Below, piece after piece: positions 1 through 9,291 of a stretch of DNA of 46,966 nucleotides (position 1 is the first letter of the stretch; each line of letters starts with the position of its first letter). Below the pieces are notes generated by a model. That model saw nothing but the letters and a program-made list of their open reading frames with translations, had not been told where the DNA came from and did no database searches. The translations under genes were made by a program, and so were the position numbers. The stretch is from Asaia bogorensis (GTDB lineage Bacteria > Pseudomonadota > Alphaproteobacteria > Acetobacterales > Acetobacteraceae), in the NCBI GenBank assembly GCA_945869965.1, contig CAMBRC010000025.1, forward strand, positions 1-46,966, in the 5' to 3' direction.

Positions 1-981
1 CTCGGCGGCCGCGAAACTCCCGGCCGCGGCGCGCGGCGCACTCGGCGCCGGCGGCGCTGGCGCCATGACCGGCGCCGCCCTGACATCCACCCCCGGCAGA
101 ATGCGCCCCAGCACCTCGACCGGAACCTCCGGCCGCGTCACAAAATAACTCTGATACAACGCCTGGCGGAACGTGACCGGGTTGCCATACTGCAACGCCA
201 CCTCAACCCCGTTCCAATCCGCCCCGGTCGTGTTCTCCAACACCGCCCAACCCTGCAACCGCGCCTTCGCCCCTGCTCCATCGGCCGCCGGCAACACCAG
301 CCGATAGCTGACTTTCCACAGCGGCGCCCCGACCACATATCCAACCCGCACCGTCCGGCTGCCCGTCCCCGGCGCCCGCAGCGTCAACAGCCGCGAACTC
401 TGGCCCGCATCCCGCGTCAAAGCCTCCAGCGCCCGCCCGATCCGCGCCCGCAAGCCCGGGTCGGCCACCTGCACCGACTCCGCATCCTCCAGCACAAATT
501 GCCGCAACCCATCCGCCGTCAGCAACGTCACCCGCGTGCGCTCAACCGTCCCCTCCCGCAGCCCCACCTCCGGCATCCGCTCGGCCCGCAGCAACCGCCC
601 GCTCATCGGTCGCGCCCCGCGCACTTCCAGCACCACCCCACGCAACGCATTCAAATACGCCAACGGATCGCCCAGCGCTTCCGGCCCAAACGGCACATCG
701 CCAAACGCCGCCAACGTCCCATCCCGCCCCGGCAGCGTGACCCCGCCAACCCCGCCCTGGCTGTCAAACACCACCAGCGACTTCAACACGTCGTCCACCT
801 GCTCCAACGGCACCGGCAAACGCAGCACCGCCGCCCCCGTCACCTCGGCGGCATACTCCACATACCCAACCCCGCCCGACGACAGCATCACCCGCCGCAA
901 CACCGGCGCCCCGTCCTGCGCCCAGCTCACCGCCGGCACCAGCACCACCAGCGCCGCGGCCGCCATCACTATCCGTCGCAT
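1..981 (-). CDS. DUF4139 domain-containing secreted protein, C-terminus cut by window edge
   Basis: The reading frame starts at an ATG on the minus strand (979-981), preceded by GGAGG about 9 nt upstream, and stays open to base 1, so the C-terminus lies outside the window. The N-terminus is a signal peptide: MRRIVM, then an Ala/Leu/Val core, then VSWAQ. The middle part carries a pattern typical of DUF4139 proteins: LQGWAVLENTTGADWNGV (bases about 200-260), followed by YGNPVTFRQALYQSYFV and RPEVPVEV. DUF4139 proteins have no settled biochemical role; some are called mucoidy-inhibitor A-like. The visible protein is about 327 residues, and an Ala/Pro-rich stretch begins near the left edge. It is divergent from the monooxygenase at 1098, with about 116 bp between the start codons. 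The family call is from memory of the conserved motifs. Confidence 0.8.
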   Translation of the reverse strand, partial: MRRIVMAAAALVVLVPAVSWAQDGAPVLRRVMLSSGGVGYVEYAAEVTGAAVLRLPVPLEQVDDVLKSLVVFDSQGGVGGVTLPGRDGTLAAFGDVPFGPEALGDPLAYLNALRGVVLEVRGARPMSGRLLRAERMPEVGLREGTVERTRVTLLTADGLRQFVLEDAESVQVADPGLRARIGRALEALTRDAGQSSRLLTLRAPGTGSRTVRVGYVVGAPLWKVSYRLVLPAADGAGAKARLQGWAVLENTTGADWNGVEVALQYGNPVTFRQALYQSYFVTRPEVPVEVLGRILPGVDVRAAPVMAPAPPAPSAPRAAAGSFAAAE

Positions 982-1097
982 GCCGACACTCCTCCACCTC
1001 CCGCCCACCATGCCACGCCGCCGGCCGCTCCCGCCACCACCGCGCATCTTGCCGCCAAACGCCGCCTCGCCCACCCTGCGCCCGACGGAGAATCGCC

Positions 1098-2837
1098 ATG
1101 CCCAACACCACCGACCCCCACCCCCTCGCCGCCGCCTGGCTCGCCCGCTTCGGCGCCGCCCTGGCCCGCGGCGACGCCCCCGCCGCCGCCGCCCTGTTCC
1201 GACCGGACGGCCATTGGCGCGACGTCCTGGCCTTCACCTGGGACATCCGCTCGATCTCCGGTCGCGACGCCATCGCCGCTGCCATGGCGCCAGCCCTCGC
1301 CGCCCTATCGCCCGCCGGATTCCACATCCCATCCAACCGCACCCCACCGCGCCAAGTCATGCGCGCCGGCGAGCCGGTCATCGAGCTGATCTTCGCCTTC
1401 GAAACCCTCGCCGGCCGTGCCAACGGCGTCGCCCGCCTCACCCAGACTGGCAGCGAACTCGCCGCCTGGACCGTCGTCACCACCCTGGAGGAACTGCACG
1501 GCCACCCCGACCCCAGCCACGCCCGCCGCAGCGGCGACCCCGACTACAGCCGCGATTTCGGCGCCGAAAACTGGCTCGACAAACACAACCGCGCCGCCCG
1601 CTTCGATGACCGCGACCCCGCCGTCCTAGTGGTCGGCGCCGGCCAGGCCGGCCTCGCCATCGCCGCTCGCCTCAAAGCCCTCGACGTCGACACCCTGACC
1701 ATCGACCGCGAAACCCGCATCGGCGACAACTGGCGCCGGCGCTACCACGCGCTGACCCTGCACAACGAAGTGCACGTCAACCACATGCCCTTCATGCCCT
1801 TCCCGCCCACCTGGCCGGTCTTCATTCCCAAGGACAAACTGGCCAATTGGTTCGCGGCCTATGCCGACAGCCTCGACCTCGCCGTCTGGACCTCAACCGC
1901 ACTCACCACCGGCAGCTACGACCCCGAAAAACAATGCTGGACCGTAACACTCGACCAGGACGGCACCCCCCGCACCCTGCACCCGCGCCACCTCATCTTC
2001 GCCACCGGCGTCTCCGCCATGAAGATCATGCCAGACCTGCCCGGTCTCGCTGATTTCCAAGGGACCGTGATGCACTCTGGCGACTACACCGAAGGCCACG
2101 CCTGGAAGGGCCGCCCCGCCGTCGTCCTCGGCACCGGCAACAGCGGCCATGACGTCGCCCAGGACCTGCATGGCGCCGGCGCCCACGTGACCATGATCCA
2201 ACGCAGCCCAACCTACGTCGTCAGCCTACGCGAAGCCCAGAACGTCTACGCGATTTACACCGAGGGCCTGCCGCTGGAAGACTGCGACCTGCTCGCCACC
2301 GCCCTGCCTTACCCCGCCTTGGTCCAGGCCTACCAGCGCGCCACCGCCGCCTCCGAAGCCGCCGACCAACCCTTGCTCGACGGCCTCGACCAAGCCGGCT
2401 TCCGCCTGGAAAAAAGCGACGGCACCGGCTTCCAGATGATGTACCTGCGCCGCGGCGGTGGATATTACTTCAACGTCGGCTGCTCCGACCTCATCATCGG
2501 CGGCGAGATCAGCCTGCTGCAATACGACACCATCGACCGCATGGTCGAAGACGGCATCAAGCTGCGCGACGGAACCCTCGTGAAAGCCGACCTGCTGGTC
2601 GCTGCCACCGGCTACCTGAACCAGCGCGACATGGTCCGCCACCTGCTCGGCGACGCCATCGCCGACCGCATCGGCCCGGTCTGGGGCTTCGACGCCGGCG
2701 GCGAACTCGCCAATATGTGGCGCCAAACCCCGCAGCCCGGCCTGTGGTTCACCGCCGGCGGACTGGCCCAGTGCCGCATCTGGTCACGCTACCTGGCACT
2801 GCAAATCAAGGCGGCGGAAATGGGCGTGGCGCCGTGA
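1098..2837 (+). CDS. Flavin-containing monooxygenase with N-terminal SnoaL-like domain
   Basis: 579 residues. Residues 1 to about 135 resemble a SnoaL/NTF2-like fold (WLARFGAALARGDAPAAAAL, then a W-rich strand). Residues from about 175 form an FAD/NADPH-dependent monooxygenase. The FAD Rossmann motif GAGQAG is at 180-185, the FMO fingerprint FxGxxxHSxxY near 319 (FQGTVMHSGDY), and the NADPH Rossmann motif GTGNSG near 347. These two-domain proteins of about 600 residues are common in Alphaproteobacteria and are presumed to oxygenate a small nucleophile or ketone in the cytoplasm; the substrate cannot be read from sequence. The ATG at 1098 has GGAG 8 nt upstream. The gene converges on a second flavin monooxygenase at 2994-4493, and the two are separated only by a pair of inverted AT-rich palindromes. 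Confidence 0.87.
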   Translation: MPNTTDPHPLAAAWLARFGAALARGDAPAAAALFRPDGHWRDVLAFTWDIRSISGRDAIAAAMAPALAALSPAGFHIPSNRTPPRQVMRAGEPVIELIFAFETLAGRANGVARLTQTGSELAAWTVVTTLEELHGHPDPSHARRSGDPDYSRDFGAENWLDKHNRAARFDDRDPAVLVVGAGQAGLAIAARLKALDVDTLTIDRETRIGDNWRRRYHALTLHNEVHVNHMPFMPFPPTWPVFIPKDKLANWFAAYADSLDLAVWTSTALTTGSYDPEKQCWTVTLDQDGTPRTLHPRHLIFATGVSAMKIMPDLPGLADFQGTVMHSGDYTEGHAWKGRPAVVLGTGNSGHDVAQDLHGAGAHVTMIQRSPTYVVSLREAQNVYAIYTEGLPLEDCDLLATALPYPALVQAYQRATAASEAADQPLLDGLDQAGFRLEKSDGTGFQMMYLRRGGGYYFNVGCSDLIIGGEISLLQYDTIDRMVEDGIKLRDGTLVKADLLVAATGYLNQRDMVRHLLGDAIADRIGPVWGFDAGGELANMWRQTPQPGLWFTAGGLAQCRIWSRYLALQIKAAEMGVAP

Positions 2838-2847
2838 AGCAAGGATT

Positions 2848-2981
2848 CTTCTTTTTGTGAACAAAAAGAAGCAAAAAAACTTCATCCACTGGCTCTCCTG
2901 CGTCATCCCGACTGAAACGAAGGGCTCACGCTCCCCTAAACGGACGAAGTTTTTTTGCTCCTTTTTGTTCACAAAAAGAAG
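2848..2981. repeat. Tail-to-tail pair of AT-rich palindromes between two convergent genes
   Basis: The forward copy (2848-2871) is a perfect hairpin: CTTCTTTTTGT, 2-nt GA centre, ACAAAAAGAAG. It is followed by GCAAAAAAACTTCATCC. The inverted copy (2958-2981) has one stem mismatch (CTCC for CTTC) and is preceded by the complementary CGAAGTTTTTTTG. Each copy begins about 10-13 nt after the stop codon of the adjacent gene (2837 and 2994). Between them (about 2908-2935) is a second short repeat, GTCATCCCGACTGAAACGAA, which recurs near 10460 and 44203. Confidence 0.9.
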
Positions 2982-2993
2982 ATGCTTCCTTCC

Positions 2994-4493
2994 TCATCCG
3001 TAGCGAAACGCCGGATCGGCCAGGTCGATCTGCGGGATCTCCTCCCGCTCCGCCCAGTAATCCTGGGTATGCGCCCATTCCTTCTTCTCGCCGCGCTTCG
3101 GCAGAAGATGCATCGACCGCAACAGGTAGTTCGGGTTGAAGTTCTCCTCGTCGATCCACGGCAGGATCTTCATGTCCCGATCCTCGTCGCGCAGCCCCAC
3201 CTCCACCTTCTCCACCCCGGTGGCCTTCATGTGGTTCAGCAACCGGCAGACGAAATCCGCCACCAAATCGGACCGCAACGTCCAGCTCGCCCGGAAATAC
3301 CCGAACACCCAGGCCAGGTTCGGCACCCCGGTGAACATCATCCCGCGATACGTCACCGCCTCGGACCAGTCCACCGGCTCCTCGTCCACGGTGAACGCGA
3401 TATCGCCCATCACGCTCATATGGAACCCGGTCGCGGTGATGATGATATCAGCCTCCAGCACCTCGCCGGACTTGAGTTCAATGCCGCCCTGGGTGAAACG
3501 CTCGATCTCGTCGGTGACAACGCTGGCCTTGCCCGAGGCAATCCCCTTGAACAGATCGGCATCGGGCACAAAGGCAATGCGCTGGCGCCACGGCCGGTAG
3601 CTCGGGGTGAAGTGCTTCTCGATGTCATACCCCTCCGGCAGCGCCGCGCGCACCAGTCCGAGCAACTCGTCGCGCACCTTGTCCGGCTCGCTGAACGACC
3701 GGCTGGTGAAGATGGCACTCTCATAGTTGATCTTGCGCCGCACGATCTCGTGGATCCACGTCTCCTCCACCCGCAGCCGGCGCAACTCATCGGCCAGCTC
3801 GATCGCATTGCGCCCAGTGCGGAAATAGGTCGGCGAGCGCTGCAACATCGTGATGTGCCCGGCCTTCTCCGCCATCGCCGGGATCAGCGTCGCCGCCGTG
3901 GCGCCGGACCCGATCACCACTACCTTCTTGCCGGTATAGTCCAGCCCCTCGGGCCACTTCATCGGGTGCACGATCTGCCCCTTGAAGTTCTCCATCCCCG
4001 GCCACTCCGGCGTATAGCCGTCGCTGTGGCGGTAATACCCCTGGCACATATACAGGAAGTTGCAGGTGAACCGCTTCGCCGCCCCGCCCGCTGTCGCCTC
4101 CACCGTCCAGCGCTTGTCGGCAGTCGACCAGGACGCCGTCGAGATCTTGTGGCCATAGCGGATGTGCTCGCCCAGCCCGTTCTCCTCGATCACATCGCCC
4201 ATGTATTTGCGGATCTCGTCGGCGGTCGCGATCGGCGTGCCCACCCACGGCTTGAAACGGTAGCCAAAGGTATACAGATCGCTGTCGGACCGAATGCCCG
4301 GATACTTATGCGTCCACCAGGTGCCGCCAAACGTCTCCTGCGACTCCAGCACCACAAACGTCGTGCCCGGATTCTGCTTGGTCAGGTGATACGCCCCGCC
4401 CACGCCGGAAATCCCGGCGCCGACGATCAGCACGTCGAAATGCTCAACCCCCTGCGCCGAAGGACGATAGGCGAGCGTTGCGGTATCGTTCAT
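2994..4493 (-). CDS. Baeyer-Villiger-type flavin monooxygenase (EthA-like)
   Basis: 499 residues. The FAD motif GAGISG is at 25-30, followed by FGGTWW and YPGIRSDSD, which are typical of EthA-like and cyclohexanone-monooxygenase-like enzymes. The Baeyer-Villiger fingerprint FxGxxxHxxxW is exact at 170-180 (FKGQIVHPMKW), and the NADPH motif GSGATA is at 195-200. The family inserts oxygen next to ketones or oxidises sulfides, using NADPH and O2 in the cytosol; the substrate is unknown. The ATG at 4493 gives the usual N-terminus just ahead of the first strand. The ribosome site (GGAAC) is weak. The gene is transcribed toward the other monooxygenase (1098-2837), so the two are neighbours but not co-transcribed. 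Confidence 0.92.
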   Translation of the reverse strand: MNDTATLAYRPSAQGVEHFDVLIVGAGISGVGGAYHLTKQNPGTTFVVLESQETFGGTWWTHKYPGIRSDSDLYTFGYRFKPWVGTPIATADEIRKYMGDVIEENGLGEHIRYGHKISTASWSTADKRWTVEATAGGAAKRFTCNFLYMCQGYYRHSDGYTPEWPGMENFKGQIVHPMKWPEGLDYTGKKVVVIGSGATAATLIPAMAEKAGHITMLQRSPTYFRTGRNAIELADELRRLRVEETWIHEIVRRKINYESAIFTSRSFSEPDKVRDELLGLVRAALPEGYDIEKHFTPSYRPWRQRIAFVPDADLFKGIASGKASVVTDEIERFTQGGIELKSGEVLEADIIITATGFHMSVMGDIAFTVDEEPVDWSEAVTYRGMMFTGVPNLAWVFGYFRASWTLRSDLVADFVCRLLNHMKATGVEKVEVGLRDEDRDMKILPWIDEENFNPNYLLRSMHLLPKRGEKKEWAHTQDYWAEREEIPQIDLADPAFRYG

Positions 4494-4595
4494 CTGTTCC
4501 GTTCCTCAACTGTCGACCTGGGCGCTGCCAGAATTCAGGGCAATTATACCGCCGTCGCGCGGTCTCGGAAAGCGATTCAGCGAGAAAGGAAGAAT

Positions 4596-4710
4596 CTTCT
4601 TTTTCTGAAGAAAAAGAAGCAAAAAGACTTTCATCCACTTGGCCCGGCCTACGAAATTGGCACCCAGCCAATGGATAAAAGTTTTTTGGTTCTTTTTTTC
4701 AAAAAAGAAC
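4596..4710. repeat. Tail-to-tail pair of AT-rich palindromes (variant stems)
   Basis: Forward copy 4596-4619: CTTCTTTTTCT, GA, AGAAAAAGAAG. Compared with the copy at 2848, the G-C pair next to the loop is swapped to C-G on both arms. Inverted copy 4689-4710: GTTCTTTTTT, TC, AAAAAAGAAC, in which the outer C-G pair is swapped to G-C. The shared tail (CAAAAA, then TTTATCC and a TGG box) is present on both. The inverted copy starts within 10 nt of the ETF-QO stop codon. The pair fills most of the gap between ETF-QO and the EthA-like gene. Confidence 0.9.
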
Positions 4711-4717
4711 GCCTTCC

Positions 4718-6355
4718 TTACATCCCCCCTGGATAAGCCGGCCCTCCGCCACCCTCCGGCGTCACCCAATCGATATTCTGCGTCGGGTCCTTGATGTCGC
4801 AGGTTTTGCAATGCACGCAGTTCTGCGCATTGATCTGCAACCGCGGCGTGCCTTCCTCGGCCCCCACGATCTCGTACACCCCCGCCGGGCAGTACCGCGT
4901 CTCCGGGCTGCGATACAGCTCCCAGTTCACCGCGATGGCCTTGGCGGGATCGCGCAGCCGGAGATGCACCGGCTGGTTCTCCTCGTGATTGGTGTTGCTG
5001 ATGAACACCGAGGAGTTGCGGTCGAAGCTGACCCGCCCGTCCGGCTTCGGGTACTCGATCGGGGTGAAATGCGCCGCCGGCTTCAGCGTGTCGTGATCGG
5101 CATGCGGATGATGCAGCGTCCACGGCGCCTTGCCACGGAACACAAAGGCATCCAGCGCCGCTGCCACCAGCCCGCCATACATGCCCCACTTGGCAAAGCC
5201 CGGCCGGATGTTGCGCACGCTCTGCAACTCGTCATGCAACCAGCTCTCGCGGAACAGCGTCTCATACGCCACCGGCTCGGCCGGGTTGGCCTCGTCCGCC
5301 AGGCATTCCGCCACCGCCTCGGCCGCCAGCATCCCGGACTTCATCGCCGTATGCGTGCCCTTGATCTTCGGCACGTTGAGGAACCCCGCCGTATCGCCCA
5401 CCAGGCAGCCGCCCGGAAAGGTCAGCTTCGGCAGCGACTGGATGCCGCCCTCGCTGATCGCCCGCGCGCCATAGGCAATCCGCCGCCCACCCTCGAAATG
5501 CGGCCGCATCGAGGGATGCGTCTTCAGCCGCTGCATCTCCTCGAACGGCGACAGGTACGGATTGGAATAATCCAAGCCCACCACATAGCCATACGAAACC
5601 AGGTTCTTGCCCCAATGGTACAGGAACGACCCGCCATAGGTCGCAGAATCCACCGGCCAGCCAATAGTGTGGATCACCAGCCCCGGCTGATGCTGCTCGG
5701 CCGGGATCTCCCACAATTCCTTGATGCCGATGCCATAGGTCTGCGGATCACGGCCCTCGCCCAGCTTGAACCGCGCCAACAACCGCTTGGTCAAAGACCC
5801 CCGGCAACCCTCGGCAAAGATCGTGTAGCGCGCCCGCAACTCCATGCCCGGCGCGTAGTTCGGCCCCTGCGCGCCCTCGCGGGTGATCCCCATGTCGCCG
5901 GTGGCAATACCGACCACCCGGCCATCCTCCTCCAGCACCTCGGAGGCGGCAAAGCCGGGATAGATCTCAACCCCCAATTCCTCCGCCTGCGTCGCCAGCC
6001 AGCGGCAGACATTGCCGAGCGAGGAGATGTAATTGCCCTCGTTATGCATCGTCGGCGGCGTCGGCAGCCGGATATCGGCGACCGGCGTCAGATACAGAAA
6101 TTTGTCGGTCTTCGCCGGCGTATCCAGCGGCGCGCCCTTCGCCTGCCAATCCGGGATCAGCTCGGCCAGCGCCCGCGGCTCGATGATCGCACCTGACAGG
6201 ATATGCGCGCCAACCTCGCTCCCCTTCTCCACCACGCAAACCGCCGCCTCGGGTGCCAGCTGTTTGAGCCGGATCGCCGCGGCCAGCCCCGACGGGCCGG
6301 CACCGACGATCACAACGTCGAATTCCATCTGCTCGCGCGCCGGAGCCTCTGACAT
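4718..6355 (-). CDS. etfD: Electron transfer flavoprotein-ubiquinone oxidoreductase
   Basis: 545 residues, the usual length for ETF-QO. It passes electrons from reduced ETF, which collects them from acyl-CoA and related dehydrogenases, to membrane ubiquinone. The N-terminal FAD motif is VIVGAGPSGLAAAIRL, followed by EVGAHILSGAIIEPRAL, a hallmark of this family. The quinone/FAD middle domain includes GGCLVGDTAGFLNVPKIKG. The C-terminus carries the four-cysteine [4Fe-4S] site: CPAGVYE, then NCVHCKTCDIKDP. The ATG at 6355 has a strong AAGGAGG 5 nt upstream. The gene appears monocistronic, with no etfAB nearby. It is divergent from the glycosylase gene at 6494. Confidence 0.97.
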   Translation of the reverse strand: MSEAPAREQMEFDVVIVGAGPSGLAAAIRLKQLAPEAAVCVVEKGSEVGAHILSGAIIEPRALAELIPDWQAKGAPLDTPAKTDKFLYLTPVADIRLPTPPTMHNEGNYISSLGNVCRWLATQAEELGVEIYPGFAASEVLEEDGRVVGIATGDMGITREGAQGPNYAPGMELRARYTIFAEGCRGSLTKRLLARFKLGEGRDPQTYGIGIKELWEIPAEQHQPGLVIHTIGWPVDSATYGGSFLYHWGKNLVSYGYVVGLDYSNPYLSPFEEMQRLKTHPSMRPHFEGGRRIAYGARAISEGGIQSLPKLTFPGGCLVGDTAGFLNVPKIKGTHTAMKSGMLAAEAVAECLADEANPAEPVAYETLFRESWLHDELQSVRNIRPGFAKWGMYGGLVAAALDAFVFRGKAPWTLHHPHADHDTLKPAAHFTPIEYPKPDGRVSFDRNSSVFISNTNHEENQPVHLRLRDPAKAIAVNWELYRSPETRYCPAGVYEIVGAEEGTPRLQINAQNCVHCKTCDIKDPTQNIDWVTPEGGGGPAYPGGM

Positions 6356-6493
6356 GTATCCTCCTTGATCGTACCGCGCCGCTGAATCCGTCCGCGGCGA
6401 CCCCGCCTATATGGGTGCGGCCCAGGTTACGGATACTCGGGAAAATGCGCAAAACCTCGCCGCCCGCCGCACGACCGGCTATGCTGCCCATAC

Positions 6494-7270
6494 ATGGACG
6501 CGCTCGAGGCCCTGCGCCTGCAAATCGAATGGGGAGCCGACGAGGCCCTGGCGGGCGAGCCCCTCGACCGCCTGGCCATCCCGACGCGTGCCTCACTCGC
6601 CCCCACCTTGCCGCCCCCCGCCGCGCCGCCTCGCCCATCCAACACCCCGGTCGCCGCCGGCCTGCCACCCGCCCAGCGCGCCCGCGACATCGCCGCCGCC
6701 TGCCAAACCGTGGACGAACTCCGCGCCGCCCTCGCTAGCTTCGACGGCTGCCCGCTCTCTGGCACCGCCACCAACCTGGTCTTCAGCGACGGCAACCCCG
6801 CCGCCGGCCTCATGCTGGTCGGCGACCCGCCAGGCGCCGAGGAAGATCGCGCCGGCAAGCCCTTCGCCGGCCCATCCGGCCAGTTGCTCGACCGCATGCT
6901 GGCCAGCATCGGCATCAACCGCACACACTGCCTGATCTCCTCCATCGTGTTCTGGCGCCCCCCCGGCAACCGCGCCCCGACCGACGCCGAACTCCAGACC
7001 TGCCTGCCCTTCCTGCAGCGCCAGATCGCCCTGGCCCGCCCGCGTCACCTGGTCCTGCTCGGCGCGCTGGCGGCCAAGACGCTAACCGGCAACCCCGCCG
7101 CCATCACCCGCACCCGCGGCAAATGGCTGGCCTTGTCGCTCCCCGGCCTCGACAGCGCCCTCCCCACCCTGCCAATGCTGGCCCCCGCCTTCCTGCTCGA
7201 CACCCCGCGCGCCAAGCGCGAGGCCTGGGCCGATTGGCTCTCGCTGCGCCGCAACATCGACAAGACGTGA
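6494..7270 (+). CDS. Family-4-type uracil-DNA glycosylase-like protein with altered catalytic motif
   Basis: 258 residues. It matches the alphaproteobacterial family-4 (Fe-S) UDG pattern: [18 protein letters not shown] (85-102), a motif-1 equivalent GDPPGAEED (110-118), [16 protein letters not shown] (121-136), [11 protein letters not shown] (153-163), and a KREAW tail. Cys70, Cys86, Cys146 and Cys170 are candidates for the four cluster ligands. Two positions are unusual. Motif 1 reads GDPPG rather than GEAPG, and the motif-3 HPAYLL segment reads LAPAFLL (229-235), so the catalytic histidine is alanine. Family members remove uracil from DNA, but activity here is uncertain. The ATG at 6494 is at the expected N-terminus but has no clear Shine-Dalgarno. 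Confidence 0.85.
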   Translation: MDALEALRLQIEWGADEALAGEPLDRLAIPTRASLAPTLPPPAAPPRPSNTPVAAGLPPAQRARDIAAACQTVDELRAALASFDGCPLSGTATNLVFSDGNPAAGLMLVGDPPGAEEDRAGKPFAGPSGQLLDRMLASIGINRTHCLISSIVFWRPPGNRAPTDAELQTCLPFLQRQIALARPRHLVLLGALAAKTLTGNPAAITRTRGKWLALSLPGLDSALPTLPMLAPAFLLDTPRAKREAWADWLSLRRNIDKT

Positions 7271-7392
7271 TCAGAACGTTGATTTCACAACGCCCGGCAA
7301 CCGGTTGATTCAACACCTGACGTCTCAAAAGACGGGCAGCATCCCATTTCTGGAAGTTGAACCCGCACCGCCCGCTGTGTAGGTGCAGCACC

Positions 7393-9267
7393 ATGCGAGG
7401 GATCGTCACCACGCTCTCCCGCCTTCCCGCCGCCCCGGCACTGGCTTTCGGGGTCGTGGTCATGGTCGCCTTGGCGACCCCGAAGGCGTATGGACAGGCA
7501 CAGCACATCACCGATGACACCGCCATGGCGGTGCCCCGGATACCTGTGCCCAACGGCATCCGCCGCGACGGCATCGCCCTGCTGCAGCCGCTCGCCCCGA
7601 GCGAGGCCGCCCGCCTGCGCCGCCTCTTCGCGCTCCAGGCCCGCGGCGACATCGCCGAGGCCGTCCGCCAATCCCTCGCCTGGGACGCCGAAGACCCCGT
7701 GCACGAAGGCCTACTCGGCCACCTCCTGGCCGACCGCCACCTCGGACCCCACACCCGCACCGCACCCGCCGATCTCCAGGACTGGCTCGCCCGCTGGAGC
7801 ACGCTACCCGACGCCCCGGCCATCCACGCCCTGCTCAAGCGCCGCCTGCCCGCCCGCGCCGCCCTGCCGCCGCCGCCGCTCCTGCCCGCCCTGTCGGTCG
7901 CCGCCGAACCCGTTCCACTCCCAGAGGAAAGCGAACCCCCCGGCCTCACCCTCCCCCGCCTGCCGGAAACCGACGCCACCGTCCGCGAAGCCGCCCGCAA
8001 CGGCCTCTATGGCGCCGCCTCCAAAGCCATCCTCGCCGCCCAAGCCCTTCCCCCCGGCTACGCCGCCCTCCTGCGCGGCGAAGTTGGCCAAATCCTGTTC
8101 GCGCTGAACCGCGACCGCGAAGCCTACGAAGTCGCCGCCATCGGCGCCGAATCCTGCCAGCGCGCCAATAGCGGCCAGCGCGGCACCACCTGCCTCACCG
8201 TCGCCGCCGCCGGCCACTGGGCGGGCCTCGCCGCCTGGCGCCTGGATCGCATCCCGCAAGCCCGCGCCATGTTCGAACTCGCCTGGGCCGCCACCATCAC
8301 CACCTCATCCCAACGCGCCGCCGCTGCCTTCTGGGCCGCCCGCGCCCATCTCCGCCTCGGCGACGCCGACGCCCACGCCCGCTGGCTCGACCGCGCCGCC
8401 GCCGAAGACCGCACCTTCCACGGCCTGCTCGCCCGCCGCATCCTCGGCCAACCCCTGGAAGGCGCCCAAACCCCGCGCGAAACCCTCGGCGAAGCCGACC
8501 TCGCCGCCGTCGCCGCCCACCCCGGCGGCCAGCGCGCCTTCGCCCTGCTGCAAATCGGCCAACCCGACCGCGCCGAAGCCGAACTCCGCCTCCTCTGGTC
8601 CGACACCCGCGAAACGCCCGCCCTGCACCGCGCCCTCATGCTGGTCGCCGAACAGGCCGGCCTCGCCGGCCTCGCCGCCCAACTCGCCGAACGCGCCGAC
8701 GGCCGCCCCCGCGAGCGCACCCGCTTCGCCATCCCCCGCCTGCGCCCCACCGGCGGCTTCACCGTCAATCCCGCCCTGGTCTATGCCATCGCCCGCGCCG
8801 AATCGAACTTCGACCCCACCCTGGTCTCCCGCGCCGGCGCCCGCGGCCTCATGCAGATCATGCCCGCCACCGCCCGCTTCCTCGCCGGCATCCCCGAGCC
8901 ACAAGACGGCGAACCCGGCAAACTCCCCCCCCTGCACGACCCCGCCACCAACCTCAGCCTCGGCCAGCGCTACCTCAACTTCCTCGCCGCCACCGACACC
9001 GTCGCCGGCAACAAAATCCGCCTGCTCGCCAGCTACAATTCCGGCCCCACCGCCATGAGCCGCTGGAGCGCCACCATCCGCGACCACGGCGACCCCCTGC
9101 TCTTCATCGAAGCCATCCCGATCGACGAAACCCGCGCCTTCGTCCCCCGCGTCCTCGCCCACACCTGGCTCTACGCCGCCCGCCTCCGCCTGCCCGCCCC
9201 CTCGCTCGACGATCTGGCCGCCGGCTCCTGGCCACGCTACGCTTGGGCCGACAGCACCCAACACTGA
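7393..9267 (+). CDS. slt: Soluble lytic murein transglycosylase
   Basis: 624 residues from the ATG at 7393. A longer TTG-started form (7357) is possible, but it would put residues ahead of an otherwise normal signal peptide (MRGIVTTLSRL, hydrophobic core VVVMVALA, cleavage after AYGQA). A long alpha-helical, Ala/Arg-rich superhelical region occupies about 60-440. The C-terminal SLT domain holds ARAESNFDP with catalytic Glu near 470, then SRAGARGLMQIMPATA and ASYNSGP. The enzyme would cleave peptidoglycan glycan strands in the periplasm with formation of 1,6-anhydromuramic ends. It is followed 24 nt later by moaB. Confidence 0.93.
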   Translation: MRGIVTTLSRLPAAPALAFGVVVMVALATPKAYGQAQHITDDTAMAVPRIPVPNGIRRDGIALLQPLAPSEAARLRRLFALQARGDIAEAVRQSLAWDAEDPVHEGLLGHLLADRHLGPHTRTAPADLQDWLARWSTLPDAPAIHALLKRRLPARAALPPPPLLPALSVAAEPVPLPEESEPPGLTLPRLPETDATVREAARNGLYGAASKAILAAQALPPGYAALLRGEVGQILFALNRDREAYEVAAIGAESCQRANSGQRGTTCLTVAAAGHWAGLAAWRLDRIPQARAMFELAWAATITTSSQRAAAAFWAARAHLRLGDADAHARWLDRAAAEDRTFHGLLARRILGQPLEGAQTPRETLGEADLAAVAAHPGGQRAFALLQIGQPDRAEAELRLLWSDTRETPALHRALMLVAEQAGLAGLAAQLAERADGRPRERTRFAIPRLRPTGGFTVNPALVYAIARAESNFDPTLVSRAGARGLMQIMPATARFLAGIPEPQDGEPGKLPPLHDPATNLSLGQRYLNFLAATDTVAGNKIRLLASYNSGPTAMSRWSATIRDHGDPLLFIEAIPIDETRAFVPRVLAHTWLYAARLRLPAPSLDDLAAGSWPRYAWADSTQH

Positions 9268-9291
9268 GTCTTCCCGGAGGGAACCCGCGCC

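Noticed and set aside
2848-2981. Palindromes as ordinary rho-independent terminators
   Set aside because: Stems are AT-rich and, in the direction of the upstream gene, are followed by an A-tract rather than a U-tract. A bidirectional role cannot be excluded but the classic form does not fit.
2955-4736. 593-codon plus-strand frame opposite the Baeyer-Villiger enzyme
   Set aside because: His/Pro/Arg-rich antisense frame of the kind common in GC-rich DNA; no family motif, begins inside a palindrome.
7357-7392. TTG start for the lytic transglycosylase
   Set aside because: It would add 12 residues ahead of a complete signal peptide that starts at 7393.
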